The notes: generated by a model from the letters alone, not told the origin. A stretch of DNA of 64,000 bases from Chaetoderma sp. LZ-2023a (GCA_034401795.1 CM067371.1:76962833-77026832), one strand, 5' to 3'. Shown: positions 1 through 11,024, counted from the stretch's first letter. Numbers and translations: made by a program.

Positions 1-1141
1 GATCACGGATCTTCTAGATCTGCTGGTGGAAAATCCTGTGCAGTTGCCCGAGATTCCGAACATAATCTCCCAGGCCAAGGGACGCTTCCTACACGAGCGT
101 CCCGAAATGTTCAAATTGACTGCGTGGATGTTGTCAAACAACGTTCCACGTCGGAAGGCTTTTCTCGACAGGCTGCTGATTTCATCGCGGCTGCGAGAAG
201 GAGGTCAACCTTCAAGTCATATAACAACAAGGTTAACAGATTTGCAGACTGGTGTGAAGAAGGGTATTGATACCTTTCAATCCACTATTCAGCAAATAGC
301 AGACTTTCTCTGTGAGCTGTTCTTTACAGGACTAGCTCCCGTCACAATTGCTGGATACAAGTCAGCTTTGGCATCAGTTATCCCTTGTCTAGCCAACAGG
401 GATAGTCCAGAGGTGGCCCAGTTAAACGTGATGTTGAAGGGAATGAGCAATCTCCGCCCGAGACAACCGGTAGTCATTCCAGCCTGGAGTCTATCTTTAG
501 TGCTTAATGTACTGGCCAAGCACCGATTCGAACCGTTGCGTTCGGCTAGTCTAAAGCATTTGACTCTAAAGGCGGTCTTTCTATTGGCAGCTTCCTCAGC
601 TAGAAGGCGCAGTGAGATCCATGCGCTTTCGGCAGAGAGGAACCGATTTATTGTTTCTGGAGAAGGTCTGCGTCTTCTGCCAAGATCAGAATTTATGTCA
701 AAGAACCAATCTTTGAGATATCCCGGCAAACCGATCATTATACCGAAGTTAACCAGGTTTGATCGTGATGCCAGTGTCTGGTGCCCGGTCCGTGCTTTGA
801 CTAAGTACAAGAAACGGACTGACTCGTTACGGTCGAACGATAGACATCTGTGGATCTGCCATAAAAAGCCTTATGGCGCCGCATCCATGGATACTATCTC
901 TCGTTGGGTGGTCGAATGCATTCAGACTACTCATGAGATGGCGACTGGGCACCAGGTGCAGGGCGTAAGGGCACACGATGTTAGAGGAATAGCCGCCTCG
1001 ACCGCCCTTTACAATGGTGTTCCGTTAGAGGACATCATGGCCGTTGCACAATGGCACTGTGAGTCCTCATTTACGGATTACTATATGAGGGATGTGTCAG
1101 ACTCAGCCAATCCACTCGCTTTAGCTGTTTTGAAACGATAG
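1..1141 (+). pseudogene. Tyrosine recombinase module of a DIRS-like retrotransposon
   Basis: An open frame runs from an ATG at 26 to a stop at 1139-1141 (371 residues). The C-terminal half looks like a tyrosine recombinase: catalytic Arg near residue 195 in ARRRSEIHAL, the HxxR box at H317-R320 (AHDVRG), Trp343 in the next conserved position, and a nucleophile Tyr at 352/353 in DYYMRD. These enzymes cut and rejoin DNA through a 3'-phosphotyrosine; in DIRS elements they integrate the circular DNA copy. The N-terminal part appears frame-shifted: between about 175 and 260 another frame reads like the usual core-binding start (AADFIAAARRRSTFKSYNNK, then RFADWCEE). The first 55 residues (FKLTAWMLSNN region) resemble the RNase H-recombinase linker of DIRS pol, so the element probably extends left of the window. 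A Crypton is the alternative. The class call is firm; the DIRS assignment is inferred. Confidence 0.8.
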
Positions 1142-1638
1142 TTAGTGACCACACTGCTTTTCCCCTTTTTTCACTTTGGTAAGAAAAGAACCTAAAGCAG
1201 GCATGGTCAAGCGAGAGGATGTCAACCAGATTGTGTCACTGATGGCTGAACCAGTGTATGGTTGTAGGCGGTACGTCTGAAGTCCTGTTATCATAAGGTA
1301 ATTCAACAAGTGAGAGTTTTTTGTATTATGTATATGTATCATGTTCATTCATCTTATATATTCATGCTCATTCCCAGGCTAATACAAGCGATATGCAGGG
1401 AGTAGTTAACCCTCTTGGCATATTGGTGTTTCAGGCGAGATACATGTTCGTTAGTTCTCTCCCTTTTCTTAGGAGGAAAAAGGGGGGGGGGCTGTGACGC
1501 GAATGTGATTCGGTTCCGTGAACTTGACGGTCCTTTTAGGTCTCCGTTAGTCAAGTTTGAAGTCTAAAATCTTTCTCCAAGGGGCAAAATTAGCATGTAT
1601 GGCTTGCCCCTTCCCACCAGGTTACTGATCAAATCTGG
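1142..1638. other. Non-coding tail after the recombinase ORF
   Basis: No coding region is supported. It holds a G-rich run near 1478-1490 and a small inverted repeat around 1580-1612 (AAGGGGCAA with TTGCCCCTT). It is probably the right non-coding end of the DIRS-like element, because the inverted-repeat structure follows directly. Confidence 0.5.
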
Positions 1639-1989
1639 TGTATATCAGAAGTAACAGAATGGTGAGTATTGATCGAAGGAGAATGCAGGAAATGTCAATT
1701 TCCCTTTCTCCGAGATCTAACAATACTCACCATTCTGTTACGGACCCAGCCTCCCAGCCCCACGGAGGCAAGCCATAGTTTTCTCTTGTTTGGTGGCTAT
1801 GCAAACAATATGAGCTCTATGGTAAACGGGTACTCGGCAGTGGGGAGCCAGGTACCCGGTTCCCAGGAGTCGGTAAAGCTTTCTAAGTCTATAATCCTAG
1901 AGCTGCTGTCAGGGCCAGCTGTATATCAGAAGTAACAGAATGGTGAGTATTGTTAGATCTCGGAGAAAGGGAAATTGACATTTCCTGCA
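1639..1989. repeat. DIRS-type inverted/direct repeat cluster
   Basis: Three related blocks lie here. 1684-1741 and 1932-1989 are exact reverse complements (58 bp). 1639-1671 and 1920-1952 are a direct repeat of about 33 bp (TATATCAGAAGTAACAGAAT...). 1651-1671 also pairs with 1721-1741 to form a short hairpin. Split direct and inverted repeats at the right end, including an internal complementary region, are typical of DIRS-group elements, which use them to circularise. That role is inferred from the position just after the recombinase; the repeat pairings are seen directly. Confidence 0.7.
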
Positions 1990-2147
1990 ATCCACAGGGT
2001 ATAAAAGGGACAAAAATTCCAGTCCAGATCATTCAGACTCTTGGTCTCCCATCGCGACCAAGCGTCAGGCTAAATAACCTCCTACAAGTAGTTCATATAA
2101 CTGACTACGTTGTTATTCGCTGTCATTACAGAATGGATTCATCCAGC
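1990..2147. other. Left flank of the hAT element, possibly Penelope-like
   Basis: In the frame of the GIY-YIG fragment beyond the hAT insertion this stretch is open only from about 2100. A splice-acceptor-like TCATTACAG precedes AATGGATTC. It may be part of the Penelope-like element; no domain is recognisable. Confidence 0.3.
2140..2147. repeat. 8-bp target site duplication, left
   Basis: CATCCAGC stands directly before the hAT end TAGGGTTGGGCGATA and is repeated exactly at 3536-3543. Confidence 0.85.
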
Positions 2148-3535
2148 TAGGGTTGGGCGATATTTCTCAAGGTATGACGATATCGGTATCACGATATATC
2201 GTCATTTGGGTGAGGTGTGGAGTTAGGGTGTAAACATAGAATAACATGTATTTCAAATTGGTGTGTCTGCAAGTTATTTTCATTAAATTTGTTGCATTGA
2301 AACCGTAAATTAAGATCGCCATGATTACCATTTCCGCATATTTAATACACGAAATTCCACACTTTGACACCCTTCAATATACAGTTTAAAGCAACGAATG
2401 TAATGCAACTAACCCATCACAAATAAGAAAAATAAAGGACTTTCTTCTGTTCTTGTGTTGTATTTTATGTTATCTTTACCTCACGACAACTGTCAAAAGA
2501 TTGAGCAAGGAATATGCATTAACTTCATCGCGCAGAAAGGAATTCTGCAGAACGAAATCTGATTGGCCGCCGTATCATACTTGAGCCAATCAGAATTCAC
2601 ACTGCAGAATTCCGACAACTGTTATCACGGCCGCTGCTAGCATAGACGATGCAAATTAATAAAATAACACTGCATGATTTTGAACGAGAACGAGCGTGAA
2701 GACTGGAAACAATTATATCAGATTCTATTTGGTCTGTAATATTAAATACTAATTTGCCCCATTGTAGACCTATTCAAATTCGCTCACTACTTAGCGGGTT
2801 TATCCATTGATCTCAAGGCGTAGCCGGGATGTGTGAAATTAACCCAGTTAACTCTGCAGCCAAGCCTGCCACAACTGATAGAAAACTGGAAATAATTAGG
2901 CCTAAATTCTTTATTTTAAGGACGTTTCTCACTTAGAATAAATCCGTAATGTTATATGTGGAATGAATTTTGATCTGATTCATTTAAAACTGCTAAATAT
3001 ACTGTATAAAGTAACATAAAATCGTATAACGGTAAAGCAAGAGATTAACTGCCCCCTCACCCACCGTTCCAAGCTGTGGTATTGATAAGGGATTAAGTGT
3101 GTGTGGTTTCCTATCGACCTCAAAAGTAGTGCAAATGGTATTCCCCACTGACTAATACTCAGAATGAGGCAAGAAAAAACATGGCGTCGTCTATTTATGC
3201 AATTATGAAAAGTGAACAATAAAGGATTATTTTGTACTTTAAATCATTTTATTAGCGCAAACAAACCATGAATTAAATGAACACAGATTATTTTGGAGTT
3301 TATTAAGTTTTTATTACCGTAGACAGACTAGATTATTACTTAAAGACTATTACTGGACCGAATAGAGGTAAGAGTATGACATTTCTAACTTAGTTATTTA
3401 TATTATGCTCACAGTTAAAAGTGCAATATCGTCCTGTCGGTATTGACGATATTTACGATTTTTTCGTAATTATGACGATTTCGGTATCGGTATATCGCGA
3501 TATTGACGATAATATCGAAAAATCGCCCAACCCTA
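2148..3535. mobile_element. Non-autonomous hAT element, 1388 bp
   Basis: The ends are inverted repeats: TAGGGTTGGGCGATATT at the left, and AATATCG, a short AA insert, then ATCGCCCAACCCTA at the right. Imperfect CGATATCGGTATCG-type repeats follow inwards on both sides. An exact 8-bp duplication (CATCCAGC) flanks it, as expected for hAT transposition. No transposase reading frame is present, so it would need an enzyme supplied elsewhere. A nested palindrome lies at 2539-2613: GGAATTCTGCAG/CTGCAGAATTCC outside, CTGATTGG/CCAATCAG inside. The insertion interrupts the reading frame of the neighbouring Penelope-like fragment. Confidence 0.85.
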
Positions 3536-3543
3536 CATCCAGC
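3536..3543. repeat. 8-bp target site duplication, right
   Basis: CATCCAGC, identical to 2140-2147. Confidence 0.85.
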
Positions 3544-3917
3544 ATACAGTTGCCACGGGAAACGGAAATAGTCACAATACCTCCGCATTGAGCCTAAGCT
3601 CAGTAGATTCGGACACTCTAGTCGCCAGACCTGAATGCCACCATAAAACCACCACGGCTAGCACCACCTGTAACCGGAGTGGCATGCTAGTCAACAGTAG
3701 ATGCTCCAAGACCACAGGCTGTTAGAGCACAGAAACGGAGAAGCCCAGCTCACATACAGGCCTAACATACAGATCCAAGATCATAGGCAACTGTCAGACG
3801 AGGAACATCGTCTACCTACAAATGTAAGAAACAATATGTAGGAGAAACCCTTCGCCCCTTCAAAATCAGAATGCAAGGACATCTGAGATCGATATCAAAC
3901 CGCCATAGGTACCTCTC

Positions 3918-3930
3918 ATCAGATCCGGAC
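3918..3930. repeat. SINE copy 1 target duplication, left
   Basis: ATCAGATCCGGAC recurs at 4169-4181 with one mismatch (ATCAGATCTGGAC), bracketing the SINE. Confidence 0.8.
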
Positions 3931-4168
3931 TTCGCCCTGTAGGTGGGACTTAGAATACACCTTCCGTATCCTCTGCGTGTCGTAAGAGGCGACTAAAGGA
4001 GGTAAGGGTGAGGTAACCCTGACAGAAACCTCGAGTGCTGAATACGGAGGTTCCAGGGCGCACGGCGCACTCTAATAAACCATGGATCCACGCACTTAAC
4101 GCTTATGATCATGTCGATAGTCACTTACAGGACTGGCGGTATGATCAGCGAATGAAAAGAAGAAGAAG
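3931..4168 (+). mobile_element. SINE-like element with (GAA)n tail, copy 1
   Basis: A 238-bp unit starts TTCGCCCTGTAGG and ends in AAAAGAAGAAGAAG. It matches copies at 5696-5929 (+) and 41089-41338 (-). All three have 10-13 bp target duplications, so it moved by target-primed retrotransposition. The conserved core includes CTGCGTGTCGTAAGAGGCGA and CCTCGAGTGCTGAA. It has no coding capacity of its own. I could not confirm tRNA-type A and B boxes; GGAGGTTCCAGG is only a loose B-box match, so the promoter origin is unknown. Confidence 0.75.
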
Positions 4169-4181
4169 ATCAGATCTGGAC
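4169..4181. repeat. SINE copy 1 target duplication, right
   Basis: ATCAGATCTGGAC; 12 of 13 bases match 3918-3930. Confidence 0.8.
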
Positions 4182-4277
4182 GATGAAAACTCCACCCCAC
4201 GGAGAAAACGGAAAGAATGTCATTGGATACACCAGCTCCACTCAATGGGGCCTATAGACACACACCTAGCAGGATAA

Positions 4278-5684
4278 GGGACGCCTCTTCCCTGGACCAA
4301 CACGCCTACCACGGGCGGACACACCCAGTATGTTGTTATTAATCATCCACCCACTTCCACTCATCACCACTTAATCATTGTACATATATCCTGTAAATAT
4401 TTTTAGCCTTCACAAGATGACGGGTATCGCACTTATGCCCCCTGGTGTAATAATGCTCTGGAAGAGGTGAGTCACCATAATTGGAAGAAGAACGTTCTTT
4501 CCCAAACATTGTCAGTGTATATATATGGACAACCAAAACCGGCATGGAAGACTTCATAAGTCGGGATAGAGATGACGGGACACGTGCTCTTTAAGCCTTA
4601 GGGGTCCGTACTTGTTGTTGTCATTAGCGAGCTTGGTCAACATTCCTATGTTGTCATGTGACTATCATCATAGGAGTTCAAGATATACCAATATTATAAT
4701 GAATACCCGTATCATAGCTATACTGTTAGTCATACCGATATGATTTTGCTGATACTGCAATATTGAGATATAAGGTAAAACCGGTATAACATTTTGTTAG
4801 ACAGCTAATCTGCTTCCCATTAGTAATATTTCAATAGTATATAGCTGTCTAGGGTTATAAGTTACTGCTATTCGTACGGGAAAATGATATTTTACCTGTA
4901 TTTAACGATTACGCTTTTCTTATTTATCAAGAGCTGTCAAATTGTGTTTTGAGGCTACTGTTAGAGTAATTGATAAATTAATGATTACAGCTGCGTGAGT
5001 TGTCTACTTATAAGAATGTACTTCTCGCAAAAAATTTAATAAAACTTATTTTAATTACCGGTACCATCATAGGACATTGGATGGTTAAAAATATCTAAAA
5101 CCTATCTTTTCCTGCGCTAATATTTTATAATTTCGGCTCGTTGTTTGCGAGAAAAATCGTAATAAGAAATGAATATTTTGAGTGATATTTTATATCAATT
5201 ACTACAGCCTGGTTAGTCAGCAATTTCCCGGAATCCTTTGTAGTGACCGCCCAACAACCCAAGAAAAGAGGAACCTCAATTTATGCAAGCTTTATTCACT
5301 TCTTATGTCGGCGGGTATCATTAGATATCGATCGATACGAGAGCGAGCTTAGGTCTGTATTCGCAGCATATGGTAGTCTACTTGGTATGTGTTATAATGG
5401 CTAAGTTGTACCCCTGCACGGAGATTTCCATGTTTCCTGGCGGTTTCGTCCCATTGCAAATTCATCCTATAAAGCACAGGCCATCGTGGAAAGTTCATTT
5501 ATTATTGTAACATATACATCAATGTACATGGCCAGGAAAATGAGTAAAATGTATGTTTACATTCATACCCAACATATTTGACTCGTAACATTGATATTTG
5601 TCAGTCAAATGTCAACAGCTTTAATAGATGTTCGCAGTTTCACTGGGCGAGTTTACATGGGATGAGATGGTTATTGATCAACTA
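4278..5684. other. Non-coding stretch, no gene seen
   Basis: The first 300 bases may be the 3' untranslated end of the Penelope-like element. From 4680 to 4800 there are many ATACCGGTAT/CCGATATG-like motifs, a decayed relative of which recurs at 6150-6230; this hints at a further TIR element, but I could not set ends. The rest shows nothing recognisable. Confidence 0.4.
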
Positions 5685-5695
5685 ATAGTTGTAAT
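5685..5695. repeat. SINE copy 2 target duplication, left
   Basis: ATAGTTGTAAT; repeated as ATAGTTGTCAT at 5930-5940 (10 of 11). Confidence 0.75.
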
Positions 5696-5929
5696 TTGCC
5701 CTGTAGGTAGGGCTTAGAATACACCTTCCGTATCCTCTGCGTGTGGTAAGAGGTGACTAAAGGAGGTACGGGTGAGGTAACCCTGACAGAAACCTCGAGT
5801 GCTGAAGACGGAGGTTCCAGGCCGCACGGCGCACTCTAATAAACCATGGATCCACGCACTTAACGCATATAATCATGTCGATAGTCACTTACAGGACTGG
5901 CGGTATGATCAGCGAACGAAAAGAAGAAG
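5696..5929 (+). mobile_element. SINE-like element with (GAA)n tail, copy 2
   Basis: Full-length copy (234 bp) of the family described at 3931, with few substitutions and a short tail AAAAGAAGAAG. The duplicated target ATAGTTGT(A/C)AT lies on both sides. Confidence 0.8.
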
Positions 5930-5940
5930 ATAGTTGTCAT
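5930..5940. repeat. SINE copy 2 target duplication, right
   Basis: ATAGTTGTCAT; 10 of 11 bases match 5685-5695. Confidence 0.75.
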
Positions 5941-6942
5941 TTTGTGGCAAATTCAAATCATCTGTAGGGACGATTTGGGGGAGTTTCGGCCATTTTGGGC
6001 TATGATTTAACTGAAGACAGTTAAAATTTAGCGTTTACTATCAAGATTCATGTAATTTCTTCGTTTTATTGTGGAAATTTGTGGCGACTATTTAAGATAT
6101 AGGTTGAATATGGAATCATACTACTCAAGCCTCACTCCATTTTTCCCATCAGAATAATACCGGTATTAAAGGTATACTGGTATGACAATTGATATCGATA
6201 CTGATATTCATTTTTCTAATACCATGCAGCCCCATATCATCGTCTTTCATTCTTCCCATGTGCAACTAGAGACTGGAACATCTTGCCAGAAATCACTGTC
6301 TTAGCAAAAACTATTGAGGCATTCAGAAGTGCGATCCAACTGTCGCCATAGTTCCATCACAGTACATTGGAATCCAGTGTCGGAGCCGCGTCCCTGCCTT
6401 GGGAAGCCTGAATCAAGGAGCTTCTTTTATCGTTTTAGCTACTTCATGTACTGTATTTTAACCTCATGTGTGCCGAAGCGCATGTACACTACAATCCAGA
6501 GCTAAAGTCTTCAATTTAATGAAGTTGGTGCTTTCCTGGAAGAAGACCATCCTCTGCACTGCTTTACAGGAATACAGTCGAGTACAACCGTGGTCGAGAA
6601 TAGCCGCCTGTAAACCCAAAACTGCCGCCAGTATATCGATAACAGCTGCCGCAGTATGTTATAGCCCGATAGACAACCCTGCATGAATTAATAATCTAGT
6701 CCGTGTCTAGTTACAGGGCTTTAGATTTACCGTATTTGGGCATACCACTGGGATCCATCATTGCTCATCTAGAAACTAGAGAATTTTGATATCTGAGAGA
6801 TTGATTTTAAGCCATTTTAGTTTTGAATGGCCATAAAATGCCACAGCATCCATCTCTGTATTTAATTGACTGTAAATCAGTTAATTAGTGTTCTTAGCAG
6901 CCAGTAGGATTTTAATTTGGGCTCTAATTATATGGGCAGATT
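5941..6942. other. Non-coding stretch, no gene seen
   Basis: AT-rich. Near 6150-6225 there are ATACCGGTATT and TACTGGTATGAC motifs like those at 4680-4800. Short open frames at 6314-6686 show no family resemblance. Confidence 0.4.
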
Positions 6943-7361
6943 TCATTTGGGCGTGACCTGTAAAGTCATAGCTAAGGGGTAATCTATAGCCCTGGGATAG
7001 GGGTCAAAAGGTGATGAAATTAATTGTAAAATGCAACTCCTCCAAAACTGTTTGACGGAGATCAACCAATTTGGTATGAGAGTTACCCGTATCAATGTGG
7101 AGTACATTTTGCCCAGCCCGCTGGTGGATGGGGTCAAAAGGTCATGAAATTGATTGTAATGCAAGTCCTCTGACACTGTTGGATGAAATTCAACCAAATT
7201 TGGTATGTAAGTTACTCATATTGTGGAGTGCAAAAGGACATTTGCATTTGACTCCGCCTCCAGGGGGTGGGTTATGGGGGTTGGGTCAAAAGTTCAAAGC
7301 GGTGAACGTGGGGATTTACTATGACGCGTCATCGACCGGGCAATCTAGTTCTCAATTATAG
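6943..7361. repeat. Satellite-cored repeat, copy 1 (GGTATGNGAGTTAC units)
   Basis: About three imperfect units of 120-150 bp carry the motif AACCAAATTTGGTATG followed by AGTTAC. It closes with GACGCGTCATCGACCGGGCA. A longer relative at 15920-16950 ends GACACGTCATCGACTAAGCA. The shared end marks one interspersed family with a tandem core. Confidence 0.65.
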
Positions 7362-7804
7362 CAGTTTGTGCTCTTTCAGATAGCTACAGTATTAAATATT
7401 AAAAATATAATTAAATTTAGATATAAATGAAATAAGTAAATAATTTATTTAGGCTGAATTACCTCCCTTGGAAATATTGCATAATATGAATGGACTGCGC
7501 CTTATGATGTCACAATCAACATACGTTTGATTTACTATTTTCTCTTCTTGGAAGATATTTTTCTATAAATCCTATTGGTTAATTTATGACATTGAAACCA
7601 ATGAAACTGAATGTAGTTTTCTTCATGATATAATCTAAACATAGATCTTAAAATTCTAGCTGTAAACAGCCAAAACAAACACAAAATACATTGTACTGTC
7701 ACAGTTACTACAAACGAAAATGCAGACTGCTTATCTCTAGTAGTACAAGATGTAGATACAAGTTCAGCAGTGTGAATATTACCAGAAAACATATATAAAG
7801 AAAC
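7362..7804. other. Non-coding AT-rich stretch
   Basis: No recognisable coding or repeat signal apart from AT-rich runs; the open frame on the - strand at 7535-7792 has no family resemblance. Confidence 0.4.
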
Positions 7805-7812
7805 ATTCTCAG
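7805..7812. repeat. 8-bp target site duplication, left
   Basis: ATTCTCAG, repeated exactly at 8917-8924. Confidence 0.85.
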
Positions 7813-8916
7813 TAGGCTTGCGCGATTTTTCGATTTAATTGTGAAGTTCGATTTATTTTTTAAATCACGATTTTTACGATGTAATTGAGGAAAAATGGGA
7901 AAATCTGAAGTGTGTACTTTTCCGTCGCATTTTATCAGTACATGAGTACAATTATAATCGATTCACGTCTGTGTTCATTGTGTTTATATCCCGCCGTGGC
8001 ATGCACATGTCGAATAATTACTAATCACAACACAAGGCGCTACAATAAACAAGCGAACAATAGCGAGGTAACACCTTTGCCATTGAGAAAACCAGCTAGT
8101 TACTCCGTCGAATCGCCATATAATTTTCTTTCTTTCGCTGCAGACCCGGAGTCTGTCGTGAAATGCCAAGTATATACTTAGTTGCAGAGTGTTAGGCAAT
8201 CAGTGAACATACTTCTTTTTAATTCTAGAGTTAGCAATGTCAGGCGGTGTAATAATTTTCCCTTTTTGATTCGGTTGTCATGTCAAATTAAAGAAAATAA
8301 AGCAACATCATTCCCGATTGTTTGATTTTGAAATGTGCATTCTGTTGATTACTCTTAAATGTAAATAGTACATTCTGAAAGCAACTATAAACTGCACTAT
8401 AGGATGAGTTTATGCCGTTACACTTGTACCTACTCGAAGCTACCGTCCTATGTATGTGGATTGCGCAGTATCTCCCAGGGTACTAATATTAGCGTCTTCG
8501 CGTTACTCCGGTAATGACCTAAACTCGTCCTGCAAAGGGAGGCTATAAGCGGAAGCTGATACATCATGTAATTAATTTTTTTCTCGTCAACATTTTATCT
8601 CCAATTTTGATGAAATAAATAATGTTTAGTAAACTATACGCAATATTTAGGCGGCCCCAATTAATAAATTCACTCCTGCGATGATGGATATAAGGTATAC
8701 ACTAAGCATAGATGTAGGATGGTTAGTATACGTCGCATGAAAATGTGTTCTAATTTCGTGATATTTTTGTGTCATTTATTTCAACTTTTTCTAGAAACAA
8801 GTCACGTTACCTCGGTTTATACTTTTGGGAATTTGGACCTACGATTTAATTGAAAATCGCAATTTTTTAATATAAAATTGATCGCGTTGTTTCAAAGCAA
8901 AAATCGCGCAAGCCTA
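7813..8916. mobile_element. Non-autonomous hAT element, 1104 bp
   Basis: Terminal inverted repeats TAGGCTTGCGCGATTTTT and AAAAATCGCGCAAGCCTA are perfect over 18 bp, and an exact 8-bp duplication ATTCTCAG flanks them. No transposase domain is seen; the overlapping open frames at 7912-8199 are not recognisable. It belongs to the same broad hAT group as the 34526-37937 element, whose ends begin TAGGCTTGCAC. Confidence 0.85.
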
Positions 8917-8924
8917 ATTCTCAG
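8917..8924. repeat. 8-bp target site duplication, right
   Basis: ATTCTCAG, identical to 7805-7812. Confidence 0.85.
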
Positions 8925-9407
8925 CTACAAAACTAACCAAGCCGCGTACAAAATTACAAACTTATTCAAAACAGGAACTGCCAGTTCTTGGCTTTCTATC
9001 TGCATCAGTGTCTCATGAGAACAATTCAGTGCTATGTGAATTTTACATCGTTAAGTCAGGAACGCCCCCCATTAGGTATGGATTTAATGAACTCACTTAA
9101 CGTACAAATTTCACAAAACAAAGTTTCATGTTCTTCAGAACCCTAGCTACTACCTGCGCTACCGTTGATCTTGGTTGTGTTAAAGGGTTAAGCCATACGG
9201 TCAAAGTTCGTGCAGACATTCTAGCAGTGCGGTGTTCGTCATTTGCGTCCTTTTGTGTGTATAGACGCGTAGAATCTGCCCTGGGACACAAAGTTGGAGC
9301 CCATGCGTCCCACAGGACGCACACAAAATTTGGCACGAAAATCGGTAACACATAGTACCTCACAAGTTTGTCATGTTTTTTGGGAATTGTGTATGAATTG
9401 CCGTCAT
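8925..9407. other. Non-coding stretch before the tandem duplication
   Basis: Open frames exist on both strands (9097-9435 -, 9128-9355 +), but neither shows a domain, and the overlap suggests chance. Nothing else is recognised. Confidence 0.35.
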
Positions 9408-10501
9408 TTGTATTCTTTCGGATAATTATTGACAATTTTCGTCAATCAGTTCCCGGTTGAAGGCTATTCTAAAGTAGTTAGTTTCAGGAATCAGCTACTA
9501 CTCAGTAATTTCATCAGTGATTCCAATCAATTTTGTTCCACGCTTCGTGTAATACCGAGAATCAGGAACTGGGAACTCGCTGTACTGCACACGCTAAGTC
9601 TCGTTGCTAACTCAGAATTTGTCACACAATCCATGTTGGAAAGGACAGGTTGGAGTTAGAATAATATGCTTTTATCATAACCACTAGATAATTTACTGTT
9701 TGACAACGTCTAGAATGCAGGGCACGTTTTTGCGAGTGTACCATTCTTTTGTTGTAAATCATATATTTTTCCTGTAATCTTGCTATTCGGCAGATCTCGC
9801 TGCGTTGGGGGTTTGTAAAATGTGAAAGGAACCGTTCATGAAAGATCAAATGTCCTCTGGGCATCCCCTTAGCCCAATAATATGCGAAACTCTTATTTAC
9901 AAACAAATGTTTGAGGAACAACACTGTATTAACCCTCTGGCTACTACGGAACTACAAAAAGATAGATATTTTATTGTCGTGAGCAGAAATGCCAAGTTAC
10001 TATTTGCTTAAATAATGAGATTCTCGACAAGTTCTTTTCATTTTGGAAATTCCTCCCATAAACTGGAGCACCTCGCAAACAAGTAAAACAAAGGATACAG
10101 AATGATTAAAAATTTTATATGAAGCATATTCATATGACAGCTTTGTTGACTAATATAGTTAAAACAGTAATTTTAATTTTTTTTAAAGTGATATAGTAAT
10201 TTATAGTAATATAGAATTCTATGATATAATACTATATTACTATATCACTGCTGGAATATAAATCACTATTTTACCACTATATTACTATCTTAATAAGTAT
10301 ACTATATTAGTCAGCAGTGCTGTGAATGTGCTTCAAATAAATAATTTATGTTTGTACATTATCGTCTTGTTTTAGGTGTCGAAGTTCTTTTCATCATAAT
10401 TGCCCCCCCCCCAATGATTTCAGCTTGGGACCCTCAGATTTCAACTTGGGACCCCAAATTTCACAGTAAAGGGTCCCAGGGACACCCAAAATCCAGGTGC
10501 C
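9408..10501. repeat. Tandem duplication of 1.1 kb, copy 1
   Basis: 1094 bp starting TTGTATTCTTTCGGATAATT, repeated immediately at 10502 with only a few substitutions. It ends with a CCCAGGGACACCCAAAATCC motif after a run of 10 C. It contains a small TIR element at 10137-10323. No convincing gene; the two reading frames that repeat in both copies have no known domain. Confidence 0.9.
10137..10323. mobile_element. Small TIR element (MITE-like) in duplication copy 1
   Basis: Ends ACAGCTTTGTTGACTAATAT and the matching right end (ACAGCACTGCTGACTAATAT on the - strand) form imperfect inverted repeats. An internal palindrome centres on 10215 (GTGATATAGTAAT with ATTACTATATCAC). No clear target duplication was found. 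Confidence 0.55.
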
Positions 10502-11024
10502 TTGTATTCTTTCGGATAATTATTGACAATTTTCGTCAATCAGTTCCCGGTTGAAGGCTATTCTAAAGTAGTTAGTTTCAGGAATCAGCTACTACTCAGT
10601 AATTTCATCAGTGATTCCAATCAATTTTGTTCCACGCTTCGTGTAATACTGAGAATCAGGAACTGGGAACTCGCTGTACTGCACACGCTAAGTCTCGTTG
10701 CTAACTCAGAATTTGTCACACAATGCATGTTGGAAAGGACAGGTTGGAGTTAGAATAATATGCTTTTATCATAACCACTAGATAATTTACTGTTTGACAA
10801 CGTCTAGAATGCAGGGCACGTTTTTGTGAGTGTACCATTCTTTTGTTGTAAATCATATATTTTTCCTGTAATCTTGCTATTCGGCAGATCTCGCTGCGTT
10901 GGTGGTTTGTAAAATGTGAAAGGAACCGTTCATGAAAGATAAAATGTCCTCTGGGCATCCCCTTAGCCCAATAATATGCGAAACTCTTATTTACAAACAA
11001 ATGTTTGAGGAACAACACTGTATT

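Larger units (their letters stand above)
3541..4277 (+). pseudogene. Penelope-like element, GIY-YIG endonuclease fragment
   Basis: The translated + strand shows a Ser/Thr-rich linker, then NIVYL (3804-3818) and CKKQYVGETLRPFKIRM (from 3823). These correspond to the GIY and YIG halves of the endonuclease that ends many Penelope-like retroelement proteins and nicks the target DNA. After a SINE insertion (3931-4168) the same frame resumes with RRKRKECHWIHQLHSMGPID and a stop at 4275-4277; the WI-H-L motif is the usual end of this domain. Damage: an in-frame TAG in the linker near 3720, a one-base frameshift near 3819-3822, the SINE, and the hAT element upstream. No reverse transcriptase domain was found nearby. 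Confidence 0.7.

Noticed and set aside
289-810. 173-residue open frame on the - strand within the recombinase
   Set aside because: Antisense shadow of the tyrosine recombinase; no family resemblance.
4035-4277. 80-residue open frame as an independent gene
   Set aside because: It is a fusion of SINE sequence with the C-terminal end of the Penelope-like fragment.
9097-9435. 112-residue open frame on the - strand
   Set aside because: Overlaps another open frame on the + strand, no domain, no splice or start context; treated as chance.
9429-9924. 76- and 100-residue open frames that are kept in both copies of the 1.1-kb duplication
   Set aside because: Preservation is explained by the recent duplication; no recognisable protein.
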